A DNA stretch of 64,000 bases from Rotaria sp. Silwood1 (GCA_905250075.1 CAJNOP010000029.1:134966-198965); one strand, 5' to 3'. Numbered from the stretch's first letter, positions 1-14,291 are shown. Program-made: numbers and translations. Notes: a model not told the origin generated them from the sequence alone.

Positions 1-1102
1 TAAAAAATAAATTTCTGATTATCATAACTAGATTATAATAGTTAGAAAGTTGGAAATTTGTTTAATTATTATTATTACTAGAAAAAAAAAGTTTTCAGAG
101 ACTGGAACCACAAGGCCGAGCAAAGGGCGAAACTACGAGACAAAAAGCGTGTTAGTAGAGTATCTCCTTGATGCTAAAATATGGAACTCACATATGTTCT
201 TTAGCTTCATAATAAACTAATACAATATACGTTAAGTGAAAAATCTCTCATAGGCTTTTCGAAGCTAATCGATGAGTAGAGTAAACATTTGTCTTATTTA
301 CTCTTTTTATGGGCAACCTATTTTTTGTTTGAATTATTACTATTCGCTCGTTATTTTTCTATTTCGTAATATCGTTTTTCTCAATTTATTATTATTATAA
401 CTATTGAATTGAATTGCAAACAATACTGTTATAAAATATTCATTATATTTATAACAGTAGATGTTAATGTACTATTATATACATCTTGATTCATTCATGC
501 TTTTTATTTTAATTAAATGACAACTGTGGCAAATTGATGCATTGCTATGCATGACCAGTGACATATAAAAAAAATGCATTATTTAAAACATTCATATGCA
601 TATCTTATTCATTCGAATGTTGAAGAATGTTTTAGAATTTTCTAAAACAGTCTAAATCATGCCGTTCAACGTTTTTTCCATCGTTAAAGAATTCTGGAAA
701 AGGAGTTCGATGTCGATTGTTAAAGTTTGTAATGAATAGGAAAGTCGCAAAGGCTTCAACTTAAAACTTACACTTATTATTTTCTCCGAAAATATACGTG
801 AGTTCTACAAAAGTTCTTCCAACTGAAACCGAAGACAATAACTAAATATTCTATGCTTTCAAGCGAATGATTAATTAAGTACTAGTCAGTTACTAAATAA
901 ACAAAACAGCTATTAAAAAATTTTTTTCTAGATATTATACAACACAATTGTGAAATAATTTTTTCTAGAGTGAGACGGGAACCGGAACCTGCATATCTTT
1001 GTTTAAGAAATTATTTGTACTACCAAGTAGTGTCATTATGAAAAAATACAGCGACCAAAAAATTCTATGTATATATAGAGATAAAAACTTTTTAATTGAT
1101 TG
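1..1102. other. No gene seen at left edge
   Basis: AT-rich sequence with no long open frame and no coding-like stretch that I can read. It lies downstream (3') of the last visible CFAP44 exon. It is therefore either the CFAP44 3' flank or the start of a long CFAP44 intron whose final exon is outside the window. A short motif near 989-1000 resembles a dispersed repeat end (see the repeat entry at 15440). Confidence 0.5.
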
Positions 1103-4100
1103 TTATACCTCGTATTGTGTCATTGTATTATAATATTCATCACCAGCATCATCAAGTCTTTGTTTAAGTTCTTCAATTTGTAAATTAACAATAGCTCCTT
1201 CTAATTTTTCTAATTGAACTAATTTACCAAATTTTTCTACCATTAATTTATTACATTCATCAGTTAAAAGTTTTATAACTTGAGCAGCATGTTTTAATTC
1301 ATGTGATAGATCTTTTCGTTCTTGTTTTTTATTTCTAAAACAAAATTTTAATAAAGAAATAATTATTTACTTTTTATTTTCAATATATTTACACGTATCG
1401 TTCTTTTTCTCGTTTAATTTCTGTTTTAACATCAACAATACGACTTGTTAAACCTAATTTATTAATTCTATTAAAGATTAATGCATCAGATAAATCATCT
1501 GGTAAATGAGTTGAACGATCATAACGAATTTGATGAGAACGAATATCAATAGCAACATTAATATCATTAATCTTTCGTTGTTTCTTTTTCTAAAAAACAA
1601 AAACGACACATAATTTAATTATTGAAAACAAATAATTTGAAATAATTATTTTTCGATTATTTGTTTACTTGAAAATCAATTAAGTCAGCTTGTTTGGATT
1701 TTAATTCCGTATCAATTTTATTTGAATAAATTTGCGTTTGTCCAAGTGTTTGTTGTAATGATTGTAAAGCAGCTTTTTCATCCGTTATTGCTTCATCTAA
1801 AATAATAGGTTTTTTAAAAATAAGATAAAAGAATACAAAATCTATACCAAGATCCAGTCGCTTTTCACGTAAAGCAACAACATCGTCATATATTTTTTGA
1901 TCAAGATTTGGTGGACAAATATCAACATCAAGTTGTCTCGTTGGATCTTCATTAGCTATTTGATCTTCATCTTCATCATCTTCAAGTTCCCAATCTTCTT
2001 CTTCATCAAAATCTTGAGACATATCATCAGCATCTATTTTAAAGAGAAATATAGAATGATAAGAATTTACTTGGCTTATGTAGGATGTGAAAGTCATAAG
2101 AATATAGTGTTAATGTATTGAATTTGAATGAATTTTTATGAAAAATTCAGTTTTCTGTTGGAAATTCAATAACTCATGAAGGAAACGTTCTTTTAAGCTG
2201 AAATCTTCAGAATATTCTAGTTACACTTAGATCTATCTATAGACAAAATTTCAGATTAAAATATTACCATTCGATTCTTCTCTACGTATCATGCTGTAAA
2301 CTCAAAAGAAAGTGGTGCTTATACCCTCCCCCTCCTCGCAGGTTTTTTTTCGTTCAACTATTTTTGGTCGTGGGTAGTATGAAAATATAAAATGACACTA
2401 CCGGACCATGGACATTTTTAGTCTTAGCAAAAAAATCAATATTTTAGAGGACGGTCATCTATATAGAAAAATAACAGAACATAGGGATTATTTAGAGGTT
2501 TCTGTTGTCGAAAGACGGTTTTTATGTAAAATGAGTATGATATTCGGAATCAGCATAAAAAATTCCACTAGTAACTCTGTTTTTCATTGTAAGATATTTT
2601 CCACGGAGATTTGACCCCTACTCTCCCTCAATCGTTTATTCATGAGTTTTTCTCCTCTGGTCTCCTACGGGTCAAATTTTCATGGAAAACATTTTACAAT
2701 GAAAAATAGAGCGTCTAGTGTAATTTTTTATGCTAATTCCGAATATCATACTCATTTTACATGAAAACCCACTTTTAACAACAAAAACCTCTAAATATTC
2801 CCTAATTTGTAGTATTTTCCTATGTAAATGACCGTCCTCTAAAATATTGAGTTTTTTGCTAAGATTAAAAATGTCCAAGGTCTGGTTGGGTGATTTTATA
2901 TCTTCACACTACCCACAACCAAAAAATATTGAAATGAAAAGAAACCTTGCGGGGAGAGGGGGGGGGGGGATAGCTTATGGAAAAAAGCACCACTTCCTTT
3001 AATAAAATAGCTAGGAGAGGCCTAGGAGTTGTTATCTTTTAGGGATTTTCAATATCTCATTGGAGGCTATCTTATGTACAGACTCCGAACTCAAAAGTGA
3101 TTGCCAAGTTGAAAATATTCTATCATTAGACGTTATTTACTTAACTAGGAGAATATGCATGATTGGATCTATAAGAAACAGCTGTACAGAATTTTTCATA
3201 TTCCTTATTGTTATACTTTGCTTAAGGCTTTTTCTTTTCAAATGACAAAAAACCTTTTTTATAGATCAATTTGTAGAGCAAACTTCATACTACAAAATAT
3301 TTAATTTATGTCTCTATCTGTTATTCTATAATGTTTAACTATTTTTTAGCTCTATCTTATTGTAACCCATAACTGTGTAGACAATTAAATGATCGACATT
3401 AATTTAAAGTCAAAAGTGTTTCAAAATATTACGCAGAGAACTTATGAATGACGAAAAAAAGCTCTTTTTTTTTCAATTAGTGAAGATACTAATTTTAATT
3501 TATTGAATTATTTGCTCAAAGGTAAAACCGAACAAATTTTTTGTGTCAAGACTTTCACCTCATAGTTTATAACTTTGTTCAGAATTTTAATCATGTAAGC
3601 TACAAAATCACACACAAAGCTTCTCTACAATGAATTCGTACAAATGAAAAACTAACTTCAATTTTCATGCTGAGAGTCATTTTTTTCAAAACTTCTAAAA
3701 CAAACATTGGGCTATCACCAATGGATTGTCGATATATTGGGATTTTTTTGTTACTACGGACGAATACCAAACAGTCTACCGGCGGTTTGAATGGCATGAG
3801 AAGTGTTCAAGTGATATATTTTCTTCTTCTGAAATTATTAAAAAAGACAACTGCTACAAACATTGTTTGTATATCTTTTTCTTGTATTCATATAAATATT
3901 TGTTTGAAATTGCAAAAATAAAAACTTTTATGTATTATGATATAGAAAAAGAAAATGTCTATTAAAAAACTGATGAATATATAAATCATATATATGTATT
4001 CATTGATACATACCTTCTGCTTCTTCTCCTTCAACACGTTTTTTTCGTTTAATTTTTTTATTTAAAACTCGTAAAAGATAATTATAAAATTTATGTTCTT

Positions 4101-7100
4101 TTGGTATCATTTCATCAAAACGTGCATAAATATGTTTCATTCGTTCATCTAAACTTTCAATATCTTTTTTTTTTGCATCAATTTTTCCATTAAATTCACT
4201 GATCTAAAATATAAAAACAAATAAAAAATTATAAACTAATTATAATATTATTTGTTTACTTTTGTTTGTTCATTATCAGATCGTTTTTGTGCTTCAGTAA
4301 CTTTATTTTCTAATTCATTTTCTGTTCGTTCAAATTCTTTCATTAACATTAATTCTTCATAGAATGTTATACATCGAAGATCAGTTTCTTTAGCTCGTAA
4401 AGTTTTTATTATTTTAAGATAATATAATAGACAAACATCATTATCAAATATATGCATTGTTTCTTGAACATTTTCAAGTATTCGATCACGTTCAAAAAAT
4501 AATCTGAAAATATCAAAAGCAATTTTTTTTTCTTGACAATATTTACATGTTAAGATCTAACCGATAAGTGAATGGATCAGATTTTGGATCTTCAGAATTT
4601 TTTATTTCACGTAAGATATTTATTGATGTATTATCATTTGTAGTTTCATTTGAAAGATTTTTATTGAGAATATTTGATGGTAATGGTTCTTTTAAGTTCA
4701 CAGACCAACGAAGATCAATTGGACGTTTTATTGATGATTGACGAGCATTTGTACTTGATGTATCTTCATCAGGTTTTGTTAAATCACCATTACGTTGTTC
4801 ATGTTCTTCACGAAATGCTTGAATTTCTTCACGTGTAAATTGAAAACGACTATAAATAAATAACGTTTATGTACAAAGAAAAGATATTATTATTGCTTCT
4901 GTTTTTACTTTTCTTTTCCATCTTTAACAGATGGTAATAAAGGAATATTAAATAATTCTTGATAATTTGGTTGATTTTGACCAAGAATTCGTAATCGTTC
5001 AAGTTCATTATTAATTTGCTCGGTTAGAGTACGTTTACGTTCAATAAGTTCCAAAACACGTCGGTTAAATTTCATTTTATAAGTATATGTCTAAATATAA
5101 TTATTCTTAAATGATATTTTTATTCTTTAATGGGAACTAATAAAACTATATCAGAACTTTCAAATATTAACGTGAGAATAAATCTATGATTCCGAATATG
5201 CCTTACCAGGGAAGTTTCACAACTGATAAATTTCTTTTGAATCTAAATTGTATGAGTTCTGTAGACCTAATTAGTTGTGAACACTATGTTAAGAGTTCAT
5301 GTCCTTCTCTTATTGTCATGGAGATATTGTACTTTTATAATATTTTTTTGAATGAATCCAGGAACATCTGAAAACCTGATTTTCGAATTTCGACTTGATA
5401 CTCTGCATAGAGAGAGCTCTTAATAAGAAGAGTTTCTTTTGTGAATGTTTCAAATATTGTCGTTGTTTCCATCCAAAGATATAACAATGGTAATATCATG
5501 CCTTTTATATCGCTCATATAAACTGGAAGATATGATGTTCTTATTTAAGGATAGAAGTAAATAATAAAAAAAACTTGAGACTTTTCTAAAGGACTGTTCT
5601 CGTTAAAGCCTGTATCTATGCAAAGTTTTAAGTTGAAATACGAATGTTAGTTTTCGAGTGTTTTGAGGAGGGACATAGCATTTATTGAAAAACTACCGTA
5701 TAAATAGAGTATCTCCACAGCAACGATCTAAGGACACGGATTCTTCTCAAAGTATTCATAGCTTATGTGAATCTGCACAATTTGCATAGCCTCGACTCAA
5801 GAGCAATTTATCAGCTGCTATACTTTCCTCAATTAGTGATACGGACAACTAATAGTATCTAACAGCTTGTCTTACATCGTGTAAAAACTATATTATTACT
5901 CATTAAGTCTCTTAGCTGTGATAACAATCGTATCTTGTTTGGAACACATGAATATCCCCTCCAGTACAAATTTACCTCACAAAGTCTTATCTCTATGAAT
6001 AGCTGATACACTCTGTAGTGCTCAACAACAAAGCATAGGACCCAACAGGCTGACATAGTGCTGAATATTACAGATCATCTTGACTATTCATAGCGGTAAG
6101 GGTTTATTATGCAAATTTGGACTCAGACCAAAATTCTACTCTCTCTCTCTCCTTGCGCTTCTCATACTCCATGAAGTTGAATAAGTACTCTGACTAATCT
6201 ATTGAAAAAATCAATCCTAGAATTATATTAGCTTTTCTTTACGAAATAATTGGTTTAAATTTATACGTTATTAATATAACAGCTTTAACCATAGAGAATG
6301 ACAGGAAAGTGTTCTACTTATTAAATTACCACAAATCTTATTTTCATGATTCTATCAAGTGCTCGAAGAACAGTAAGGCGTTGTTCAACTGGTACAACAT
6401 AATCTGATGCTGTTTTCAAAAAATAATTTCCCATATTATCCTTTGCATAACGAATATTTCCAACTTCAGCTGGATCATCATATCCTTCTGGTTTTTTCTT
6501 TTGATAAAGTACTGCCCACTGAAACAAAAACAATCAAATATATATAGATAATTCAAATTAAAAAAAAAACCTAAAACCTCTTCTTTTCGTTTTTGTCGTC
6601 GTTTAGCACGTTCTTCCATTTTACGAAGTAAACGTTCTACACGCATTGCTTTAGCACCTTTTAATTTTGTTGTTGAAGATTTTGAATCAGTAGTACGTGC
6701 TTCTCGACTTTCACCAGCTTTTTCATCTATTTAAAAACAATGAATTTTAATATTTTTTTAACAATTTGTCTTAAATTTGTTACCAGAAACTTCAACAGTT
6801 TCTTTTCTTTTTCCTTTATCAAGTAAAGCATTTTTTTGTCGTTCAAGTTCTTCTTGCAATGAATAAAAATCATTTGGTAATTCTATATGAAAATATAATG
6901 AAAATCAATAATAAAAAAAATCAAATATTATTCATACCAATAGTACGAAATGTACTAACTTCCCATTTACCATCAAAACTTTTAACTGAAACAACGTCTT
7001 GAGCAACAGGATCGACAAACCTAAAATAAGAACATGGATATTTGTGAAAAAAACAACGAAAGTAATGGATGCTCGAAAAGTTTTTTAGACAACATGTTTG

Positions 7101-10100
7101 TTCACTTTTGTCCCGTTAAAAAATATTTCTGACAAGTGAAAAAAAAAGAAGGAAGGCAACGGATATTTCTCTACATTTTGTACTTCTGTAAACCTATATG
7201 TTATTCAACTCAAAGGTCAAGAGAACGATGCCGCTAAAGAGATCATGTTTGTTCTTCTGAAATTCGAAATCATCGTTCTCGATACTATGTATTTGTCTTC
7301 TTGAAAGCAGATTTTCACCTTTCTGAAGTTTGAATCTATCTACCGAAGGAGAAAACATAAGTAAAACACTGCTTCAAAATACTTCATGTATCAGTATACT
7401 CGTATGATTGTTTTCTTATTTATCTTTTGTATAATTACTATAACGATCTTATAGAAAATACTTCATTTTCTGTACATTTCTTTATATTTTAAAAGCACAG
7501 AAATATGGCTTTTTGAATATGAGATTAGAAATTTTGTCTAAGTTTTTTTTCAAGAGAAGTGAAATACTCTCTGAACAGTTCAGAAAATTAGTTTGAATGG
7601 AGAATTTTCGGATTTTTATTATTGTGATTCGAAACTAAAAGTTAGGATCTTTATTTATATTTCAGTTGGTAGATCAGAAACAACCTTCCCAGTTTTTTTT
7701 TCGTGTCTTCAGACAAGATAACTCAATCTTCATGTTTTCTAAGTTCCCATATTTGAAAAACCGACAACCTTTCTATTTTGAAAGAAGTTCTTGAAAATAT
7801 GCTTGAAGCCTCATTTAGGTAAACACTACAGTATACATTTTGTAGAGAAACATCTACTCTACAAAACGGCCGATTCCAACAATTTTTCGCATGTTCGAAA
7901 AGAGACTTATATGGCAAACAAAAACCTATTGGCTCATCATTAAAAAATTATTTTGCCAGGTCTTTGAAAAAGTCTTTCAGTACTTTTTACCAAAAATTTT
8001 TAAGCTCATATTCGAAAAGAGTGGAAAATCAACAAAAATCTTATCTAAGAATGTTGTTATTTTTACCATTGTTCTAATTTTCTTAATGCAATATTACAAC
8101 GTTCAGATTCCCATGCTAATTCTTTAGCAGATAAATCAATTTTATCTTGAATTTCAGCAAGAAAATTTTGTCGAATATTTTCATCAAGAATAAAATCCTA
8201 AAAAAATAAAGTTCTTTTTTTTTTGTTATTTCTGTTTTTTTTTCTATTGTTTACTTGACGTGCTATTCTTAAATCAGCAGGTAATTGATCATTTTCTATT
8301 AATAATCTTCGAAATTTTCCTCTTAAACCTTCAATTCTTTGTCGCATTTCATTTTTTAATCCTTCAGCTGATTTTTTCATTTTATCTTGTTCAGCTTTTT
8401 GTTTTTCTTCTTCAATTGAATAATGCTTTGAATCAGTTATATCTTGTGGTTCAATTTCACCCTATATAAATTAAATATTCGTTTATTCAATCATAGACTT
8501 TTTTTAAAGGGCTTTTCTATTTACTGTATATGCTGGCATTTTAGGTATTTCAAATTGTTCTTGAAAAATACTTAAATCTCCTTTAACAACATAACCAAAT
8601 ATATTTCCATCAGCACCACCAGATAATGCAAAACGATCATCAAATGATGTAATTAAATGAGTTACAATACCATATTCAGTATCATGTGATCCTTTTGTCC
8701 AATAATCATCAAGTGATTGAAATACTTGTGGTCCACCATATGGATAAATACGTATAAAACCATTTTTTAAACCAACAAAAATTAAATTTAATTTTTCTCT
8801 ACAAAAAAAAAAACAAGATATACGAATGAAATTTTATATATAAAAAGCAAAAAAATTAAAATACCTAATGAGAATACTTGTTAATGGAATATCATCACCA
8901 TGTGCTAAATCTGTATTTGGTACAGGTAAAGTATTTACTATAGTATCTTGCCGTTCTGGATTATATTGAAAACGATCATCTTTATTTGAAAATTGACAAT
9001 GATATAAATATCCAGCATCATAATCATCCTAAATTGAAAAATGTTAAACAAAAAACAAAATAAATAATAAAACTAACCATAGAAAGCCAAAATGTATCTG
9101 GTGATGTATAAACTGCAAATAAAGCAGCACTAGGTATTTCAGGTATATATGGTTTCCAATCATCTTCTTTTTGTTCTTCCTCTTCTTCTTGTTCAGTTGG
9201 TCGTTCACCTTCTACAAAAAAAATAAAAAAATAAAATGATTTCTGTTTTAGATTTGTATTAAAATCAACACATTAGATTCGGACTATTTCTTTTATCATC
9301 ATGGTTTTTGTAATTTACCGAGGATCAGTGGCATGTGTCGATTCGCTTACGAGTCAAGACTAAAGATGTGCAGGACAAAGTTTTTTTATTCTGGTCCTAG
9401 TAACTTAGTTTTTTAGTAATTTCGATTCGAAGATTTTAGATTTTCGGTTCTTATTGAGTGGATAACTATTCCGAAATTTATTTGCATTGCATTGAAAACA
9501 GTTCTTCAATATTTTCTCCCCCATATCTCTAGTCGTGACTATGTAGACCTAATGAGTTTTTATTACCATAAAAAGAGTTCAAGTCTACGCAATATTATTC
9601 TTTTCTCTTCTATCATAACATAAAATCTAGAATATTCATAATAAATTAGTGTTACTATAGTGTACATATTTCTCAAATCAAAAGCATATAGTGGCAAACA
9701 GAAGATTAGAGCAGCTGCATTTTTACGTTTTCTTTCCGAAGGTAGAAGGTAGCAAGACTCTGAAAAAGCTTTCTACTATAATTTTTAGGATTGAGAACTC
9801 CAACAAAACTGCTTGAATGCGAGAATTCAAAGTTTTTGGAAAAATGTTTTATTTGATAGAGCAAAATGAAACTTCTTTGATCTCTTCATGACTTTTCTTC
9901 ATCGAACTGCATTCAATTTATAGAAAGCTCCAAAGGATCAAAAACATTGATATTTTTTAATAAAAAGAAGAAGAGAAAAATTCTTTTTGAACTTTCTGTA
10001 TATTGAATGCAATTCGATAATTGTTGTGGAGAGATTGAAGACGTCTTAATTTTTTGCAAACCTTCATGCAAGGAGTTATGTTGGAGTCTTCGAGCCTATC

Positions 10101-13100
10101 AATCTTTTCAACTACGAAAATGGTTTATTCAGGTTCTTGCTGTCTATTACCATCGAGAAGAAATATGAAAAATACAAGCATTCTAAGCTTATGTTCCCTA
10201 TTATATATACACACACATAAGAACGTCTTCTCATAACTAGTAGAACATTTTTGTAAAGAAGTAAATGTTAACCTTACATTCTTTCTTACAAAATTTATGT
10301 TGAATTGCATCATGAAAAATTCATAAAGAAAAAATTCTTTAGTCGTCAATAAGACAAAGTACTTTTTCCAATCGGGATCACATGACTAAAGACTTGTTTT
10401 TTTTTGTAGGTCTCTCAGCCTGATCGATCACAAGGATTCTCTTGTTGATTCATTCTAAACCGTTGAGTTCTTTTGATGTAATAAAACTACATATGAAAGA
10501 GTTTAAGTATTTACCTTTTTCTTTCTTTTCAATACCACGTAAACGTCTTTCTTCTTCTAATTTTCTTTGTCGTTCTTCTTCTTCTTTTCGTTTTCGTTCA
10601 AGTTCTTCTTCATGCTTTAATAAGACAAACATTCTCAACATTTACATAAGACTTTACATTTTAAAATGTTCTTACTCGTAATCGAGATTTAATACTTCGA
10701 AAACGAAATATTCGTACAGGTAATTGTGATTCAAGTAAATATGATGTTGATGTATCAAATTTAATACCACCTGGTCCTTCATATTCATGAATAACACCAT
10801 TTTTCAAACAAACAAGAAGACGAGTTTTATCCTGATTATTTAAATAAAAAATTCATTTCTATGATTTCCATTTCGATAATACTTACATATTGAGCTGGTG
10901 TCCATGTCATAAAAGTTATTTCTTCTTTTACATTAACAAAACCAATTGGATTTAAACCTTTTGGTGTAAAATTAAAGAAAAATACTGTTCCATCAGCACT
11001 CTAAGAAATTAAAAAATAAATAAATAATTTAAAACATTTATTTAGTTGTAAAAGAAACAAACTCCAGTAGCAATCCATTGATTTTTAACTTCTAAAGTAA
11101 TAAATGTAACTGGTTTTGTATGTGGTTTAAGAACTTGTATCATTCGTAAATCAAATTCAAGTTTTTTTTCTGTTCCGCTTGGTTTAATACCCGAACGAAG
11201 TTTAAAATATCGTATAATACCATCAGAAAATCCAGCTAATATTCCATCAGATTTTTCATCAAACTTTAAATAGAAATAAAATATTATTTAACAAAGAAAA
11301 CCTTAATTTAATTGATAACATACAACAGTTGGAAGCCATTTTAAACTTGTAACACTTGTAGTAAACATTTTTTGAGATAAAACTTCTTGTGTAAAGATAT
11401 TATAAATTCGAATAACTATATGAAAAATAAAATAATAAGATTTTTTCATATATAAATTGAATGATATTAGTCTTACCATTGCTAGCCGAACAAGCAAATG
11501 TATGATAAACAGATGAAACATCAAGACTAGTTACAGCACCTGATGTAAATGAAAGAAGAACTTCTGGATCAGTACTATTTTTTGAAAATGTTAAATCTAT
11601 TTTCCAAATATTTCCTCGTGCATCCTATTAATTTAAAGAAAATAATAAAAAGAAATCGGTAATTTCAATGAAGAAAAAATGTCTACCTGAGCAAACCAAA
11701 GACTCATATCATCAACAACTCCACGTTTGATTCCCATTAATTTACTATCTGTTCCTACGCGAAGTTCATTCAATGGTTCCATTTCCATTTTTGATCCTTC
11801 ATCAGTTGCTTCAGCTGTATCAATAGTTTCAAAATCCCAAACACGTATATAACCATCTTCACTAACAGTAAATACATCACTTTCATTTAATAATACTTGT
11901 TGTATTGGACCATTATGACAAGGTTTGCCTTTTTTACGACAAACTTCTATTTGAATTAATCCACCATCCCATAATAACATATTACCCCATTCAGTACCAG
12001 AAATAACCTAAAATTTATATTCTTAAATAAAATTATTTAACAATTTTTTTCATACTTTTCCATCTGGTAATTCACGATAACCTTCAATATCAGAAATTTC
12101 TGTTCGTCCAAATCGACCTAATTCACCTTGTAATTTTAAACCAGTAAATGTTCGAGCCATTTTCCAAAATCTATTATAATTTTTCTTGTATTTATTTCAA
12201 AAAAAAAAGTTTTCTTTTTCTCATAATCTTACTTGATATGACCAATACCAGATGTAGTTAAATGTCCTTTAAGATCTTTTGAAAATGATACTTTAAAAAC
12301 TTCTTGTGATGATGCTTTGCTACGTAATAATATTTTCTCATCTCGCCAATCCCATATTGTTAACATATAGTCTGGACTTGAACCAAGCGAAGCAAGTAAA
12401 TCACCTTCAGTACTAAACATAATCAAATATGTATAGATTTTTCATTTTAATTTTTAAAGTATTATTTTTTTTTTTCGAATTTACTTAAAATCAAGATAAG
12501 CATAAGAACGTTGTGTACCAGTTTTTAATATTCGATAAGGTCTTAATGATGGATATTCATATATAACTATATTTGGCATATCACCTTTTTCACCAACAGC
12601 AAAATATTGTCTACTTGGATGAACCTTTTTTGTTTTGTGAAATAACAAAATAATAGACTTATTTATTAAAAAAAAAAAAATTAATGATTTTTCTTCTTAC
12701 GACTACGGCACCAATACTATAACCACCTGTTGTTTGAATATATTGATGTTGTCCAGTAGATAAATCAATAATTTCAATAACACAAGCAGCAACAAACATA
12801 ACTGTTTTATTATCTAGTATGTGTAAATTTCCACGTTTATTACAATCATAAGCATATGATCGACTAAAAACGTAATAATAATAAGTAATTGCAATTTTTT
12901 TTTCTCTCTGGCATTAATCTATTAGAGAAATGAAGAATAGGTCATAAAGAAGATAAATATTCAATTAATATAAACTTTTTCGTAGTTATTTTATGTGTAT
13001 AAAGGTGAAAATCTACTTTTCATGAATTATTTTATGAAAAATGGATAATTTCGAGCGATGATATATGCTTAGACATTTGCAAACAAGACTATTCTCGAAT

Positions 13101-14291
13101 TGAAATCAATCTTTCACTTTTTGAATTGTATCGAAATTATTGATTCTGATATTCGATGAGAAACTACCTATTCCTATTGTTAAGATCTCACCTAGATGAT
13201 GGAAAACCATAACAAAACCGTCATGTTTCTCTTTTTCTATTAATAAGTAATTATTTTAAAACGGTCGTGAAATGTTTTTCGACTGACTATGTGTTCTAAC
13301 AAAGTTTTTGTACTAGAATTGTATTATTCTATGATGCTCATATCAAAAATACAAAAAAATCATTTTTTTTTATCTTACACATTACAAATAAGTCAAAAAT
13401 TCTCAAGAAAAATGCTATTGTCATATCCGTAATCAAGCAATTTTTAAAAACTAATCCTACAGAAAGAATAATGAAAAAAATGTTTAATTTTTAGTTTATT
13501 GAAGACTTTATGCAATAATCAGTAATCTACTCAATCTAATGTTTTATTACTCTAAATAGATAATTTCTATCAAAGAGTTTAAAATGATTCGAAAGAAGGT
13601 AAACGATTAATTAATTAATTTGAACTTACAACATCGATAATGTATTTTCTGGAAATATCTTTTCATTTGTTGTTAATGGTTTAGCATGAATTTTTTCAGC
13701 ATCATAATAGAATGTATCTGGAAGTCTTGGTGGACTATCACGTTCTGGTTTTTCAATAATATCTTGATTTTCATTATCATTAACTGTTGTTGTTTGTTCT
13801 TGTTGTGTATCTTGTTGATCAATTTGTATTGTTTGTTCATCTCCTCCTCTTTCTCCTTCTTCCTCGCCTTCCATGTTTTCCTGAGTTGATTCTGACGGTG
13901 GTGGTGGCATTTGAATTGAATCGAGTGCTATTGAAGTAGCTAATCAAAATAATAGATTTGAATATTTTTTTAATTGTTTTAAAATCAATAACAAAACCAT
14001 TTACTTACGAAGCTCGTTTTCAGAATTTAAAACTTCTTGTGTTTGTGCATCCGGTGTGACTATAAACAATTATTATTTAACAATGAAGTATTCCTGTTGT
14101 GTCTTTTTTATTTATTTACCTTGAGTATCAACAGATCCTGCATCCATAGCTGATAAAGGTTGACGAGCTAAATCATGAATAGAAAAATCACAAAATTTTA
14201 ATAAATAAAATAAAATAAAATAATTATTCTTATTAATACTTGATGCAGATTCATCTGTTGGGTTTTCTCTTGGTGATCCTTCTCTTGACAT
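1103..14291 (-). CDS. CFAP44: Cilia- and flagella-associated protein 44 (WD40 + coiled coil)
   Basis: CFAP44 is an axonemal protein of the tether/tether-head complex at the base of inner dynein arm f, needed for ciliary beating. Exons from the 5' end: 14240-14291, 14120-14167, 14009-14059, 13630-13939, 12701-12863, 12485-12624, 12233-12412, 12056-12170, 11687-12007, 11477-11624, 11324-11415, 11063-11263, 10887-11000, 10676-10831, 10515-10614, 9078-9211, 8865-9028, 8525-8798, 8255-8461, 8067-8197, 6938-7020, 6784-6882, 6578-6726, 6330-6518, 4909-5090, 4562-4849, 4260-4503, 4014-4203, 1848-2033, 1669-1796, 1393-1589, 1109-1334. Frames join throughout to about 1,755 residues, close to vertebrate CFAP44. 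Residues 1-154 are acidic and low complexity, about 155-920 are WD40-like ([20 protein letters not shown]), and the rest is coiled coil with family motifs CPPNLD and LREKRLD. The last exon reads into GTA TAA; this is either the stop at 1103 or a splice donor at 1108 with the true C-terminus off the window. Confidence 0.9.
1797..1847 (-). other. 51-nt intron in CFAP44
   Basis: Starts GTATAG and ends TTTTAG on the minus strand. Removing it joins the conserved LREKRLDL segment directly to DEAITDEK, as in other CFAP44 proteins. Left in, it happens to stay open and inserts a hydrophobic stretch that does not fit the family. It is among the shortest introns in the window. Confidence 0.85.
2034..4013 (-). 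other. 1.98-kb CFAP44 intron holding a foldback element
   Basis: The donor is at 4013 and the acceptor at 2034-2036, and the flanking exons join in frame. The intron contains the large inverted repeat at about 2303-3005. Other small open frames here (3060-3245, 3600-3965) show no recognisable protein. Confidence 0.75.
2303..3005. repeat. Foldback element, ~320-bp inverted arms
   Basis: The left arm, about 2303-2622, is matched in inverse by the right arm, about 2663-3005, with a loop of roughly 40 bp. By eye the arms are about 85% identical. Both carry the segments TATTTTAGAGGACGGTCAT and AAAATGAGTATGATATTCGG in mirror image. The outer ends share GTGGTGC/GCACCAC, followed inward by a C-rich/G-rich tract. 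Each arm holds a 68-codon open frame (2408-2614 plus, 2672-2878 minus) that mirrors the other; their differences are not obviously synonymous, so I do not call them genes. Best reading: a non-autonomous MITE/foldback transposon. No clear target-site duplication was found. Confidence 0.8.
5091..6329 (-). other. 1.24-kb CFAP44 intron
   Basis: Flanking exons 6330-6518 and 4909-5090 join in frame. The interior is AT-rich apart from a short CT run near 6140-6152. I see no conserved protein or RNA gene. Confidence 0.65.
7021..8066 (-). other. 1.05-kb CFAP44 intron
   Basis: Lies between exons 8067-8197 and 6938-7020; the split tryptophan codon at the junction is restored by splicing. Nothing recognisable is inside. 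Confidence 0.65.
9212..10514 (-). other. 1.3-kb CFAP44 intron
   Basis: Lies between exons 10515-10614 and 9078-9211. It contains an imperfect hairpin at about 9870-10050. No gene is seen. Confidence 0.65.
9870..10050. repeat. Imperfect hairpin, arms ~75 bp
   Basis: The sequence CGAACTGCATTCAATTTATA at about 9903 is mirrored near 10018 (in reverse complement CGAATTGCATTCAATATACA). Weaker matching extends outward through a TTGATCTCTTCA-like stretch. The loop is about 65 nt. It looks like a decayed foldback element inside a CFAP44 intron. Confidence 0.5.
12864..13629 (-). other. 766-bp CFAP44 intron
   Basis: Lies between exons 13630-13939 and 12701-12863. AT-rich; no gene or clear repeat seen. 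Confidence 0.6.

Noticed and set aside
2408-2878. Two mirrored 68-codon frames as a gene pair
   Set aside because: They lie in inverted-repeat arms within an intron, match no family I know, and differ mainly at amino-acid-changing sites as far as can be judged by eye.
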